A stretch of 46,180 bases of DNA from contig SIAQ01000028.1 of NCBI GenBank assembly GCA_009697105.1, positions 1 to 46,180 on the forward strand. Direction: 5' to 3'. Source of the DNA: Gemmataceae bacterium (GTDB lineage: Bacteria > Planctomycetota > Planctomycetia > Gemmatales > Gemmataceae). The notes below the pieces were generated by a model. It worked only from the letters and a program-made list of their open reading frames with translations. It searched no databases and had not been told where the DNA came from. A program made the position numbers and the translations under genes. Numbering within the stretch: position 1 is the stretch's first letter; the number at the start of each line of letters is the position of its first letter. Below, piece after piece: positions 27,339 to 36,274 of this stretch.

Positions 27339-28607
27339 TTACCGCGACTCCATCACAGTTCCATACAGCGCGATGAACGAGGTGAGATTGAACACTGCGT
27401 GCAGCACGATCGGCGCGATCAGGCTCTGTGTGCGCCAGGCCAGCCAGCCGAAGATCAACCCGAGCGGCATTAACGAGATGGGCGCCGGCCAAGCTCCATA
27501 ATGCACCATCGCAAACAGCATTGCCGTCCCGAACCATGCCAGCTGGGCATTCGCATTGGACCAATCGCGCTGGCGCAATTCTTCCTGTTCACACGCAATC
27601 CGTCGACGTTCGCGTGCGTCGTCCTCGGACAGTCCAGCCTGCGGTGCCAGGGATTCCTCGAGCGGGTCCAGTTGCCAGTGCTGAATCTCGCCTTCGCGAA
27701 GCTCGAATTGGAGAATAATACGCAACATCAGCCAGGCATAACCACCCACCAAGAGCAGCGCGACGACGCCGGGAGCGAGGTAGTCGATCACCGTCGCCGG
27801 GCGTGTTGCTGCTTTCTTCGCGTCGGCGGGAGCTTTATTCTCCACCTGTACATCTTCGGTCGGCGCGACGACGAGGGCCGCCTTCTCCGCGATCACCATC
27901 AGGCCAAAAAGAACGACAATTGCACAGACGACAAGATGCCCGCTGAGCGACGCGCGACGCAACCAACCCTGAATCAGGCCGCGAAAGACGACTTCTTCCA
28001 TTATTGGCGCAACGATGACGACCTGGAATCCGATGAACCACCATTCCCAATCATTCCGCACCAACCTACTGAGTGTTGTCAACGAATGATCGCGACCGGG
28101 CAAAACGAACTGGACTAGCATGTGCAATCCGATCACCACCGGAATAGCGCCCATGGCAGCGACCAAGCCAAGTCCCACGTTGGGCCAAAGCCGCGTCCAC
28201 GACAGCCCGAAATGGTGGAGCCTGGTCCCGCTGCGAGCATAGAGAATGAAGAAGATCGTGCCAAGGGTGAGCGTGAAACCGAGCGGACTGGCGATATTTT
28301 GGCATCGATTGATATAGATGGCGCTGTCCGTGAGCGCACTCCGGTCCGGTGCGGGCCCGATCAACGGCGTGAAAAATCCCATCTGAAAGAGCGTCGCCGT
28401 GATGACCATCGGTAGGCCATGATACACGCAAAATACGAAGAAGGTATCGCGTCCTATCCACGCACCGGGCCTGAGCCGCGCGATCGGCAACCAGGCGCGG
28501 CGGCTGGTCGGTGCGAGCAGCCAGGCCGCTACGATGCCTAGGATCGCAACACCGACAACCCAAGCGTAGGCGATGGCGTACCACGTTAGTTCGTTCAAGC
28601 GATCCAC
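27339..28607 (-). CDS. CPBP-family intramembrane metalloprotease
   Basis: This is 422 residues starting with GTG at 28607, with AAGGA about 6 nt upstream. At least eight hydrophobic helices are present. The CPBP (Abi/CAAX-like) motifs are visible: EEVVFR at about 204-209, FAMVHY and, near the end, HAVFN. A charged insert (about 335-365) separates the last helices. Members cut prenylated or other membrane substrates, and some process bacteriocins; the target here is unknown. The gene ends 7 nt from the convergent ygfZ stop. Confidence 0.9.
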   Translation of the reverse strand: MDRLNELTWYAIAYAWVVGVAILGIVAAWLLAPTSRRAWLPIARLRPGAWIGRDTFFVFCVYHGLPMVITATLFQMGFFTPLIGPAPDRSALTDSAIYINRCQNIASPLGFTLTLGTIFFILYARSGTRLHHFGLSWTRLWPNVGLGLVAAMGAIPVVIGLHMLVQFVLPGRDHSLTTLSRLVRNDWEWWFIGFQVVIVAPIMEEVVFRGLIQGWLRRASLSGHLVVCAIVVLFGLMVIAEKAALVVAPTEDVQVENKAPADAKKAATRPATVIDYLAPGVVALLLVGGYAWLMLRIILQFELREGEIQHWQLDPLEESLAPQAGLSEDDARERRRIACEQEELRQRDWSNANAQLAWFGTAMLFAMVHYGAWPAPISLMPLGLIFGWLAWRTQSLIAPIVLHAVFNLTSFIALYGTVMESR

Positions 28608-28653
28608 AAGCGTCCTTCATTTTGCATAATAACAACGGGTGCGATTCGTTTTC

Positions 28654-28721
28654 GTTTAGCCGCTCGCCTTAGGCGAGCGCGAACCAAGCGCACTCGCGCT
28701 CGCCCAAGGCGGTCGGCTAAC
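28654..28721. repeat. Inverted repeat, about 28-bp arms (TTTAGCCGC...GGCGAGCGCG family)
   Basis: Arms at about 28654-28682 and 28694-28721 pair at about 25 of 28 positions. Each arm is itself a small palindrome (CGCTCGCC TTA GGCGAGCG). It is related to the copy at 30525-30587. It lies between divergent genes and ends 23 nt before the trpC start. Confidence 0.85.
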
Positions 28722-28744
28722 CAAGAGTATACGGGAAAATACGG

Positions 28745-29530
28745 ATGAGCGATATTTTGCAGCGCATCGTAGCCACGAAACGAATGGAAATCGAGCGGGA
28801 TCGGTCGGCAATGTCGTTGCCGTCGCTAGAATTGCGCCTCGCAAAGGCCCCACCGATTCGCGACTTTCGGGCGGCTCTCAAGCAAGCCTCCGGCCTGGGT
28901 GTCATCGCCGAGGTGAAGCGGGCGTCGCCCTCCGCCGGCGTGCTGCGTGCCGACTTCGACCCGCTCGCCATTGCCCGAACCTACGAAGCAAACGGGGCAT
29001 CGTGTATCAGCGTGCTGACCGATGAACAATACTTCCAGGGCAAGCTGGAGTACCTATCGGCAATTCGCCACGCCGTCGCGCCTCCCGTGTTGCGCAAAGA
29101 TTTCATTCTCGATCCGTACCAAGTCGTGCAGGCCCGCGTCGCCGGTGCGGATGCCGTCTTGCTCATCGCAGAGATTCTCGACGAACGCGAACTGCCTGCC
29201 CTGCTGAACCAAATTCACGCACTTGGCATGGATGCGCTCGTTGAGCTATACGACCGCGCAAACCTGCCGCGAGTGCTCGATGCCGGTGCTCGGCTCGTCG
29301 GTATCAACAATCGCAACTTGCGAACGTTCGTCACCAGCCTCGATCATACGCTCGATTTACTGCCGCTGATTCCGCGCGAGGTGTGCGTCGTCAGCGAGAG
29401 CGGCATCCGCACGCGCGCGGACATGCAGCGGCTCGAATCGGCGGGCGTGTCGGCGGTGCTCATCGGCGAGACGTTCATGCGCGCTCCGGAAATCGGTGCC
29501 AAGCTGCGCGAATTGCGAGGCGTGCCGTGA
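28745..29530 (+). CDS. trpC: Indole-3-glycerol phosphate synthase
   Basis: This 261-residue TIM barrel has the usual length. Diagnostic blocks are VIAEVKRASPSAG, VLRKDFILDPYQV, LVGINNRNLRTF and VVSESGIRTRADM; these carry the catalytic Lys/Glu pairs of the family. It closes the indole ring in tryptophan synthesis. No other trp genes are present, so the pathway is dispersed. The stop overlaps the tilS start by 4 bp (GTGA), implying a two-gene operon. Confidence 0.96.
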   Translation: MSDILQRIVATKRMEIERDRSAMSLPSLELRLAKAPPIRDFRAALKQASGLGVIAEVKRASPSAGVLRADFDPLAIARTYEANGASCISVLTDEQYFQGKLEYLSAIRHAVAPPVLRKDFILDPYQVVQARVAGADAVLLIAEILDERELPALLNQIHALGMDALVELYDRANLPRVLDAGARLVGINNRNLRTFVTSLDHTLDLLPLIPREVCVVSESGIRTRADMQRLESAGVSAVLIGETFMRAPEIGAKLRELRGVP

Positions 29531-30585
29531 ACCTTGTCCACCATCTCGCCGACTGGCTCGACGCGCACGGGCTGTCGGGCACGCCCGGTGTCGTCGCAAT
29601 CTCCGGCGGGCCGGATAGCGTGGCCCTGGCGCATCTTGGCGTGGAACTACTCAAGATCGGAGCGCTGCCCAAACTTATTCTGGCGCATGTCAACCATCAA
29701 TTACGCGGCGACGAAAGCGATGCCGACGAGGCGTTCGTACGAAATCTGCCAACGCATTGGATGATGAGCGATGGCGCGGGTCTGGCCTGCCGAACGTGCC
29801 GAATCGATGTCGCCGCGATCGCCGAGGCGGAGAGCGAGAACCTAGAGAGCGCCGGCCGAAATGCGAGATACGATTGGCTGACGCGCGTTGCCAAGGACGA
29901 AGGCGCGGCCTGGATCGCGACCGGGCATACGGCAGACGATCAAGCCGAGACGGTGTTGTTTCGCTTGTTGCGCGGGACCGGCGTGCTCGGCCTACGCGGC
30001 ATCGCCGAGCAGCGCGATATGGAAAGCGTGGCGATTATTCGGCCTTTGTTGACGGTTCGCCGAGCGGATTTGCTCGAACATCTCAAAGCGAACGGAATCG
30101 CCTATCGCGTCGATTCGTCGAACACAGATGTGCGTTTTCGCCGCAATTGGCTGCGGGCAAAGTTGCTGCCGACGCTGCGGGACGAATGCAATCCGGAGAT
30201 CGTCGCCGTGCTGTGCCGGCTGGCAGAGCAGGCGAATGATCTGCAAGCCGATATCGATGCCGAGTCGGCCAAGCTGCTTGCGTTGGCCGAGCGTCCACGG
30301 GCCGGCGCGATGCTGGTATTCGCGGTGGAGCCGTTGCAATCCGCCAGCGACAATCAGATGCGCGAGATGTTTCGCGCGGTTTGGCGGCGCGAGGGTTGGC
30401 CCACCAGCGCGATGGACGCCAAGCACTGGCAGCGCCTCGTCACGATTGCGAGTGGCCCCGCCTCGACGTGCGATTTTCCAGCAGGCGTTCACGTTCGCCG
30501 CGTCGCAAGGGTGATGCAGATTTCGTTTAGCCGCTTGCCTCTGGCGAGCGCGGCCTATTCGCGCTCGCCAAAGGCGAGCGGCTAA
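29527..30585 (+). CDS. tilS: tRNA(Ile)-lysidine synthase
   Basis: This is 352 residues from a GTG at 29527 that overlaps the trpC stop. The ATP-pyrophosphatase loop SGGPDS is at 26-31, and the N-type lysidine synthase core follows (VNHQLRGDESDADE, TGHTADDQAETVLFRLLRG). The enzyme adds lysine to C34 of tRNA-Ile so that it reads AUA. The C-terminal 20 or so residues (FSRLPLASAAYSRSPKASG) and the TAA stop are encoded by the inverted repeat at 30525-30587, so the native end of the gene has probably been replaced. The core is intact, and function is likely retained. Confidence 0.93.
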   Translation: MNLVHHLADWLDAHGLSGTPGVVAISGGPDSVALAHLGVELLKIGALPKLILAHVNHQLRGDESDADEAFVRNLPTHWMMSDGAGLACRTCRIDVAAIAEAESENLESAGRNARYDWLTRVAKDEGAAWIATGHTADDQAETVLFRLLRGTGVLGLRGIAEQRDMESVAIIRPLLTVRRADLLEHLKANGIAYRVDSSNTDVRFRRNWLRAKLLPTLRDECNPEIVAVLCRLAEQANDLQADIDAESAKLLALAERPRAGAMLVFAVEPLQSASDNQMREMFRAVWRREGWPTSAMDAKHWQRLVTIASGPASTCDFPAGVHVRRVARVMQISFSRLPLASAAYSRSPKASG

Positions 30586-30587
30586 AC
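30525..30587. repeat. Inverted repeat overlapping the tilS 3' end, 28-bp arms
   Basis: Arms at 30525-30552 and 30560-30587 pair at 26 of 28 positions (outer end GTTTAGCCGCTTGCC). The right arm contains the tilS stop codon at 30583-30585. It ends 36 nt before the next start codon. It is related to the copy at 28654-28721. Confidence 0.93.
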
Positions 30588-30623
30588 ATAGAATAATGGT
30601 TTCTCGAATTCCTGGAGCTTGCA

Positions 30624-31592
30624 ATGTCGGACCCGCGTATCCCCGTCACCGTGCTCACCGGCTTTCTCGGCGCCGGTAAAACCACGTTGCTCAACCACAT
30701 TCTCACGGCCAAGCACGGCAAGCGCGTCGCCGTCATCGAAAACGAATTCGGCGAGATCGGCGTCGATCAGGACCTTGTCATTCAGACCGAAGAAGAAATC
30801 TTCGAAATGAACAACGGCTGCATCTGCTGCACTGTGCGCGGCGATCTCATCCGCATCCTGGGCAAGCTGCTCAAACGCAAAGACAAGTTCGACTACGTCC
30901 TGATCGAAACGACGGGTTTGGCCGACCCCGCTCCGGTCGCGCAGACGTTTTTCTCCGACGAAGAAATGAAGGCCCGGTTTCGGCTCGATGCGATCGTCAC
31001 GGTCGTAGACACCAAGCACGTGACGGAACATCTCGACATGATGCGAGAACCGGAGGAGCAGGTCGCCTTCGCTGATGTTATCCTGCTCAACAAGACCGAC
31101 CTCGTGCAACCGGCCGACCTCGACACGCTCGAAAAGCGATTGCGCGCAATCAACGCCACGGCGCCGATGTATCGTTGCCAAAAGGCGCTCGTGGGCATGG
31201 ACAAAATCCTCGACGTCAACGGCTTCGATCTCGATCGCGTGCTCGACCTCAATCCAAGCTTTCTCGAACTCGACGGACATGAACACAAACACAACGAGGA
31301 AGTCTATTCCGTCGGCATCTCTATCCCCGGCGATCTCGACGAACAGAAACTCAACGCCTGGCTGCGCGACTTGTTGATGCACGAAGGCAAAGATATTTTC
31401 CGCATGAAAGGCGTGCTGAGCATCAAAAACGATCCGCGCCGATTTGTGTTCCAGGGCATTCACATGCTGTTCGATAGCCAGGCCGATCGCCCGTGGGCAA
31501 GGGGCGAAGAACGCGATAACAAGATGATCTTTATCGGTCGAAACTTGAACCGCGAACGACTCGAGGAGGGATTCCGCAAATGCCTCGCTTGA
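30624..31592 (+). CDS. G3E-family GTPase (CobW/YjiA/ZigA type)
   Basis: This is 322 residues. P-loop GFLGAGKTT is at 13-21, the family's metal-binding CxCC motif at 66-69 (GCICC) and NKTD at 156-159. A short His-rich stretch (HEHKHNEE) joins the GTPase and the CobW C-terminal domain. Members are metallochaperones that load Zn, Co or Ni into client proteins using GTP. A WD40 gene overlaps its 3' end by 13 bp, a pairing I also recall in proteobacteria. A zinc-uptake-regulator (Zur) site is not apparent upstream; the hairpin at 30525-30587 occupies that space. Confidence 0.93.
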   Translation: MSDPRIPVTVLTGFLGAGKTTLLNHILTAKHGKRVAVIENEFGEIGVDQDLVIQTEEEIFEMNNGCICCTVRGDLIRILGKLLKRKDKFDYVLIETTGLADPAPVAQTFFSDEEMKARFRLDAIVTVVDTKHVTEHLDMMREPEEQVAFADVILLNKTDLVQPADLDTLEKRLRAINATAPMYRCQKALVGMDKILDVNGFDLDRVLDLNPSFLELDGHEHKHNEEVYSVGISIPGDLDEQKLNAWLRDLLMHEGKDIFRMKGVLSIKNDPRRFVFQGIHMLFDSQADRPWARGEERDNKMIFIGRNLNRERLEEGFRKCLA

Positions 31593-32629
31593 ATCCATTC
31601 GCCTCGGGGCGGACGAGTTTGACTAAGAAGGGCGAGAGCCGAATCGATGGCCACGTCGTCGCGCTGGCGTGGTCGGACTCGCTCGACTTGATCACGGCGG
31701 CGTCCGCCGATGGGCCGATTTCGATTTTCGACGCGAAGTCGGGCCAGGTTCGGCACGCGCTATCGGGCCACGGGTTCGGCACATCATGCGTCGCCTGGTC
31801 AGTCGATGGCAAGCATCTCGCCTCGGCGGGGCAGGACGGCAAGATTCGGCTGTGGGATCCGGTCACGGGCAACGTGGCGCATGAGCTTCCCGCCGGCGCC
31901 GCTTGGGCCGAGCGCGTCGCCTGGTGCCCGACCGCGAACGTGCTCGCCTCCGCCGCCGGCAAAAAGCTAAGGCTCTGGAACCTCGCCGGAGAGATGGTCC
32001 GCGAATTCCCCGACCATCCGAGCACGATCACCGACATCCGCTGGAAGCCTGGCGAGCCGATCCTCGCCTCGGCTGCCTACGCCAAATTGTCGTTGTGGAA
32101 CACGAATTCTCTGGCTGATGGCGAAGCGGCTCTCATCCGCGAGTTCACCTGGCAAAGCTCGCTGCTGGTGCTCGAATGGCATCCGAAGGCGCGATTCATG
32201 GCCGCCGGCGCCCAGGACTGCACTGTGCATTTTTGGGAACTGGCCAGCGGCGAAGACTTGCAAATGTCCGGCTACCCGACGAAGGTGCGCGAGCTTTCAT
32301 GGGACGCCAGTGGCCGCTGGTTGGCCACCGGCGGCGGGCCGACGCCAACGGTTTGGGACTTCACCGGCAAAGGCCCATCCAATTCGACGCCGTTGCAGTT
32401 TGACGCCCATCAGGACAACGTCAACTGCCTGGCGTTTCAACGCCGAGGGAGTTATTTGGCGTCCGGCGGAGAGGACGGCCTGCTCGCACTGTGGCAGCCT
32501 GGCCGACAGAAGGGCGCTCTTGCCCTCGCCAAACACGACGCCCCGATCACCCAACTCGCCTGGGCCGGCGACGATCAGCGCCTCGCCGTCGGCACTGCGG
32601 ATGGCGCGGTTGTGTTGTATGCACTGTAA
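31580..32629 (+). CDS. WD40-repeat beta-propeller protein
   Basis: This is 349 residues, enough for a seven-bladed propeller, with repeated W/F-D endings ([38 protein letters not shown]). No signal peptide or membrane helix is present, so it is cytosolic. The ATG lies inside the preceding G3E gene (13-bp overlap) with a GAGGAGGGA Shine-Dalgarno in that gene's last codons, so the two are translationally coupled. A scaffold or client-recruiting role for the GTPase is inference. Confidence 0.93.
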   Translation: MPRLNPFASGRTSLTKKGESRIDGHVVALAWSDSLDLITAASADGPISIFDAKSGQVRHALSGHGFGTSCVAWSVDGKHLASAGQDGKIRLWDPVTGNVAHELPAGAAWAERVAWCPTANVLASAAGKKLRLWNLAGEMVREFPDHPSTITDIRWKPGEPILASAAYAKLSLWNTNSLADGEAALIREFTWQSSLLVLEWHPKARFMAAGAQDCTVHFWELASGEDLQMSGYPTKVRELSWDASGRWLATGGGPTPTVWDFTGKGPSNSTPLQFDAHQDNVNCLAFQRRGSYLASGGEDGLLALWQPGRQKGALALAKHDAPITQLAWAGDDQRLAVGTADGAVVLYAL

Positions 32630-32635
32630 AGAGTA

Positions 32636-32720
32636 ATTCGTAGGGTGCGTCAAGCGCCAGCGCCGACGCACCAGCGGGTTCATGGTGCGTCCGCGCTGGC
32701 GCTTGACGCACCCTACGAAT
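32636..32720. repeat. Inverted repeat, 38-bp arms (GTAGGGTGCGTCAAGCGCCA family)
   Basis: Arms at 32636-32673 and 32683-32720 pair at 37 of 38 positions around a 9-nt loop. It lies 6 nt after the WD40 stop and ends 34 nt before the next start. The copy at 39911-39996 has the same stem with a matched two-arm substitution. Confidence 0.95.
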
Positions 32721-32754
32721 TGGTCGGCTGCTCAAAAACAGGAGGCTTTCCGCC

Positions 32755-33465
32755 ATGAAGTACGTGCTCACCGCGATCTGTTTCGCCGTTGTCCTGCCAC
32801 CACTAACCGCCCAGACGCCGGCTCTCGATGCCCGCTGGGCCGACCTTGGCAGCCCGGATGATGGCAAGGCGCTACGATCTGCACTGTCGCTGTCGGCGAC
32901 GCCCAAGGAGACTCTCGCCTTCCTCAAAGACAATTTGAAGCCAGTCAAAGTCGATCCGAAGCGCGTGGCCGAATTGGTGAAAGGCATGCAAAGCGCCAAT
33001 TTTGTGGTTCGCACACGGGCGTCCGCCGAGTTGGAGTATCTCGGCAAGTACATCAAGAAAGAACTGGAATCGGCCGCGAAGGAATCGGGTGACGCCGAAA
33101 CGAAGTCGCGCATCCAGCAGTTGATCGAAAAGATGCCGCCCGATCCGAATGCGAAGAAGGAGCCCGCCCCCAAGCTGGCGCCGAATCTCGGCGGTGCCCG
33201 CAGTATCAGCGTGTCGAATGTCAACGGCCAGATCACGATCATCGTCGATGGCGTGCCGCTCGATTTTTCAAAGATGGCGCCCCCGCCGCCGCCTGCTCCG
33301 CCTGGCCCGCCGTCGGGTTGGCGTCGAGCCGTACGGGCCGTGACGCTACTGGAACATTTGGCGACTCCCGAGGCTCGCGATATTTTGCAAACGATCGCCA
33401 ACGGTGAAAGCGACGCTCTGCCGACGATCGCCGCCAAGGAAGCACTAGGGCGATTGGCAAAGTGA
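32755..33465 (+). CDS. Secreted stand-alone version of the planctomycete WD40-associated helical domain
   Basis: This is 236 residues with an N-terminal signal peptide (about 1-19) and an AGGAGG Shine-Dalgarno. The body (RWADLGSPDDGKALRSALSL, then KRVAELVKGMQSANFVVRTRASAELEYLG and finally LLEHLATPEARDILQTIANG) matches a helical, HEAT-like region that I know as the C-terminal part of many planctomycete WD40 proteins. Here it stands alone, split by a Lys/Pro-rich insert at about 135-190. Function is unknown. It follows a WD40 gene, from which it may derive or with which it may act. Confidence 0.8.
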   Translation: MKYVLTAICFAVVLPPLTAQTPALDARWADLGSPDDGKALRSALSLSATPKETLAFLKDNLKPVKVDPKRVAELVKGMQSANFVVRTRASAELEYLGKYIKKELESAAKESGDAETKSRIQQLIEKMPPDPNAKKEPAPKLAPNLGGARSISVSNVNGQITIIVDGVPLDFSKMAPPPPPAPPGPPSGWRRAVRAVTLLEHLATPEARDILQTIANGESDALPTIAAKEALGRLAK

Positions 33466-33478
33466 TGACGACTCGCTT

Positions 33479-33536
33479 CAGAGCCGAAAGCGTAAGCGCC
33501 GGAATGCTCAATCCGTCGCTTACGCTTCCTGCTCTG
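33479..33536. repeat. Inverted repeat, 20-bp arms (AAGCGTAAGCG family)
   Basis: Arms at 33479-33498 and 33517-33536 pair at 18 of 20 positions. The inner core AAGCGTAAGCG recurs in the hairpin at 37706-37758. It follows the upstream stop by 13 nt. Confidence 0.85.
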
Positions 33537-33641
33537 GAAAAAATAATTTCGCGGTCGACAAATCCGACTATAGAGCGAGCGAATAGTTACTCGACGACGT
33601 CGCCAAATCGGAGTCCGCTTCGCCGTCGAGGAATCAGCTTC

Positions 33642-34733
33642 ATGATCGGAAGTGCGGGCGGTGCGATTGTGTTCGTTGTTTCGCTGGCGGGCCTCGCCAT
33701 CTGGTCCGTGGCGTATTGCACATTCGTCGGACATTATGTCCTTACAACCCTCACCGACACGAGTGCGGGAGCGAACGACGTCGAATTTCCCGTCGAAAGC
33801 TGGATCGCCTGGTGGTGGAAGCCCGTCTTGTGCCTGTGGGTGCTCAGTGCGTGGTGCGTGCCGATCTCGATCCTGTGTTTACCGCTGGCGCCATACGGTT
33901 TTTTTCCCTACACGGTGGCCTTCGGGATTCTACTTGGTGCGATCTACCCGCTGAGTTTGGCGTCCGTTCTGTATCAACAAAATTGGCTGATGCTGTTCGA
34001 TGCTCTGGTCGTCTGGCGCATGCTTCGGCACCTTCGCGCGTTTCTCTATGTACTGACCGTCACCTCGATGCTCATCGCCACCTGCGCGACATTGCTCGTT
34101 CTGACCGCTCAAGGCGGCTGGATTTGGTTGTTGTTGTTTACGCTGATGTTGCCGATGACGTTTCTGATGTGGGCACGCCATTGGGGTCGGCTATCGTGGT
34201 TGGCGTTGAATCACGTGCCCTCACGTCGGAAACGCAAGCGTCGGAAAAAGGATCACGGCCTTGGGGAGTGCGTCGAAGACGAGGCGCCGGAGATGGATGT
34301 CGAGGAGGTGACGGAAAGCTTGGGAGAAGTCGCTCCGCCGCCTGTGGACGCAATGCCGAACCCGCCGACAGTGGTGGAGGAAGACGAATGGGCCACGGAC
34401 AAATCGCCGTACGGAATGGTCGATTTTGAATCGGAACCCATCGCCGAAGAGCAGGATCCGCTGCCGATCCAGAAGCCACTGCTCTCGATGGTGAAGTATT
34501 ACGACGAACGCGCCAACCGAGAAGCCACGGAGGCCGCCGAGCGCGAGGACACCGCCCGCACCATGCCGTCGACGCGGCGACAGCCACCTAGCTTTCGCAA
34601 GGCGATGTTCGTCGGCATGTGGAGTTTCCTGCTCCAACGAGGCGCCTTTCGCGCGTGGCTAAACCTGGCATTCATGACCTTCGCGGGCGTTCTCTTGCTC
34701 ACGCTGATGGGATTGTTTCGGCCGCCTGTGTGA
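33642..34733 (+). CDS. Multi-pass membrane protein, unknown function
   Basis: This is 363 residues from the ATG at 33642, supported by GAGGAA 8 nt upstream. The frame is open further upstream to 33462, but that extension is partly repeat sequence. About five hydrophobic helices lie in the first 190 residues and one at the C-terminus. Between them is a charged cytosolic region, with a basic patch (RRKRKRRKK) followed by acidic, Pro-rich low-complexity sequence. I do not recognise the family. Confidence 0.75.
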   Translation: MIGSAGGAIVFVVSLAGLAIWSVAYCTFVGHYVLTTLTDTSAGANDVEFPVESWIAWWWKPVLCLWVLSAWCVPISILCLPLAPYGFFPYTVAFGILLGAIYPLSLASVLYQQNWLMLFDALVVWRMLRHLRAFLYVLTVTSMLIATCATLLVLTAQGGWIWLLLFTLMLPMTFLMWARHWGRLSWLALNHVPSRRKRKRRKKDHGLGECVEDEAPEMDVEEVTESLGEVAPPPVDAMPNPPTVVEEDEWATDKSPYGMVDFESEPIAEEQDPLPIQKPLLSMVKYYDERANREATEAAEREDTARTMPSTRRQPPSFRKAMFVGMWSFLLQRGAFRAWLNLAFMTFAGVLLLTLMGLFRPPV

Positions 34734-34836
34734 ATCAAAAGAGTACCGTGTTATTATTGATGAAGTATTGGTAAGGAAAACCGGAAGAACAAATTCTCGA
34801 ACTTGGTATCTCGGTTTTCCTAGGGAGCGACAGACC

Positions 34837-36171
34837 TTGTCTGATACCCCTTCCGCTGCTGAACGCCTGCCGCCAAGCGAAAAGGCGAAGCAGTTTCCCG
34901 CGTCGCCTGGCGTTTACCTGATGAAGGACGCCGAGGGGCGGGTGATCTACGTCGGCAAGGCGAAAGTGCTGCGTAGCCGGGCGTCGCACTACTTCACGAA
35001 GGCCGCCGCCGAGGACGCACGCACCGCTGAGCTGGTCAAGGTGATCGCCGACATCGAGCATATCCCCGCCGAATCCGAAGTCGACGCACTTCTGATGGAA
35101 GCGAGGCTCATCAAGGATATTCAGCCGCGTTTCAACATCGAGCTCAAAGACAACAAGACGTTTCCATACCTCCAGATTCGCATTCGCGAAGAGTTCCCGC
35201 GCGTCGAATTCACGCGCTTGCCGCGCAGCAAAGGCGTGCGTCTCTATGGCCCATTCACCAGCGCAAAAAGCCTACGGGTGGCTATTCAGGTACTGCAGCG
35301 TGTCTTTCAATTTCGCACGTGTGGCCTGAATATCAAATCGTCCAACGATCAATGGCGTTGGTTTCGGCCCTGCATCCTGCACAGCATCCGCCAGTGCACC
35401 GCGCCGTGCAACTTTCGCGTGAGCCGAGAGGATTATCGCAAACAAATCCGCCGGCTGTGCATGGTGCTCGATGGCAAGAAGGACAAGCTGATTGCCGAGT
35501 TGGCGACCCAGATGCAAGAGGCCAGCGTCAAGCTCGAGTTCGAGAAAGCCGCCCGATTGCGTGACGAAATCGCCGCCCTGAAAAGCCTCGGCCTTCGCGG
35601 CGATGTCGATAAAGATGTGCAGCCGGAGGTGTTCCACATCGAGCCGCGGAAGGGTTCGGTCGGTTTGCGCAAAGTGTTGGGTTTGAGTCAAACGCCACGA
35701 ACGATCGAGGGCGTGGACATCGCGCATCTGAGCGGGCAGGAGACGGTCGCCTCGCTCGTGTCGTTCATCGACGGCTTACCGTTCAAGCCGCACTATCGCC
35801 GATACAAAATCAAGAGTGTCGAAGGCGTTGACGATTTTGCATCGATCCGCGAGGTGATTGCTCGGCGATTCCGCAATGCAATCGGGCAGGGCGAAGAGGA
35901 ACAGCCATTCCCGGACATTCTGCTGATCGACGGCGGCAAGGGGCAGCTGAACGCCGCTCTCGAAGTGTTCCGCATGCTCGGTAAGGAGCCACCGTGCCTT
36001 ATTTCGCTTGCCAAGCAGCAGGAAGAAATCTATCGCCCGGGCGAAGCGGAGCCGTTGCGTTTAAGCCGTCATTCCGCGGCGCTGCGGCTATTGCAATACG
36101 TGCGTGACGAAGCCCATCGCTTTGCACAGCATTATCATCACTTGCTGCGCAAGAAAAAATATGAAGAATAA
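34837..36171 (+). CDS. uvrC: UvrC-like excinuclease subunit lacking the C-terminal HhH domain
   Basis: This is 444 residues from a TTG at 34837, with AGGGAG about 9 nt upstream. The GIY-YIG nuclease is complete (PGVYLMKD, VIYVGKAKVLRSR, then SEVDALLMEARLI). A UVR helix (LEFEKAARLRDEIAAL) and the RNase H-like second nuclease follow, with catalytic D in VDIAHLSG, D in LLIDGGKGQ and H in DEAHRFA. Typical UvrC has about 600 residues and ends in a tandem helix-hairpin-helix DNA-binding domain; this one stops just after the RNase H-like fold. It may be a natural short UvrC of this lineage, dual-incision competent but with altered DNA binding. Confidence 0.9.
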   Translation: MSDTPSAAERLPPSEKAKQFPASPGVYLMKDAEGRVIYVGKAKVLRSRASHYFTKAAAEDARTAELVKVIADIEHIPAESEVDALLMEARLIKDIQPRFNIELKDNKTFPYLQIRIREEFPRVEFTRLPRSKGVRLYGPFTSAKSLRVAIQVLQRVFQFRTCGLNIKSSNDQWRWFRPCILHSIRQCTAPCNFRVSREDYRKQIRRLCMVLDGKKDKLIAELATQMQEASVKLEFEKAARLRDEIAALKSLGLRGDVDKDVQPEVFHIEPRKGSVGLRKVLGLSQTPRTIEGVDIAHLSGQETVASLVSFIDGLPFKPHYRRYKIKSVEGVDDFASIREVIARRFRNAIGQGEEEQPFPDILLIDGGKGQLNAALEVFRMLGKEPPCLISLAKQQEEIYRPGEAEPLRLSRHSAALRLLQYVRDEAHRFAQHYHHLLRKKKYEE

Positions 36172-36183
36172 TGGTGCCATCTG

Positions 36184-36239
36184 GCCGCTTGCGGCTTAGC
36201 GCTCGCAAGGCGCCACGCGAGTGCTAAGCCGCAAGCGGC
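36184..36239. repeat. Inverted repeat, 23-bp arms (CTTGCGGCTTAGCGCTCGC family)
   Basis: Arms at 36184-36206 and 36217-36239 pair with one mismatch around a 10-nt loop. It begins 12 nt after the uvrC stop and ends 35 nt before surE. It is the only recognised member of this family far from the 9-20 kb cluster of copies. Confidence 0.93.
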
Positions 36240-36274
36240 AAAACGAAAACGTATTTCTGGCAAGGACAATAATC

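Noticed and set aside
33462-33641. N-terminal extension of the membrane protein gene
   Set aside because: It would translate the repeat at 33479-33536, whereas the ATG at 33642 has a good Shine-Dalgarno.
32547-33734. 395-codon minus-strand frame
   Set aside because: It lies antisense to the stand-alone helical-domain gene, which has a signal peptide, Shine-Dalgarno and recognisable sequence.
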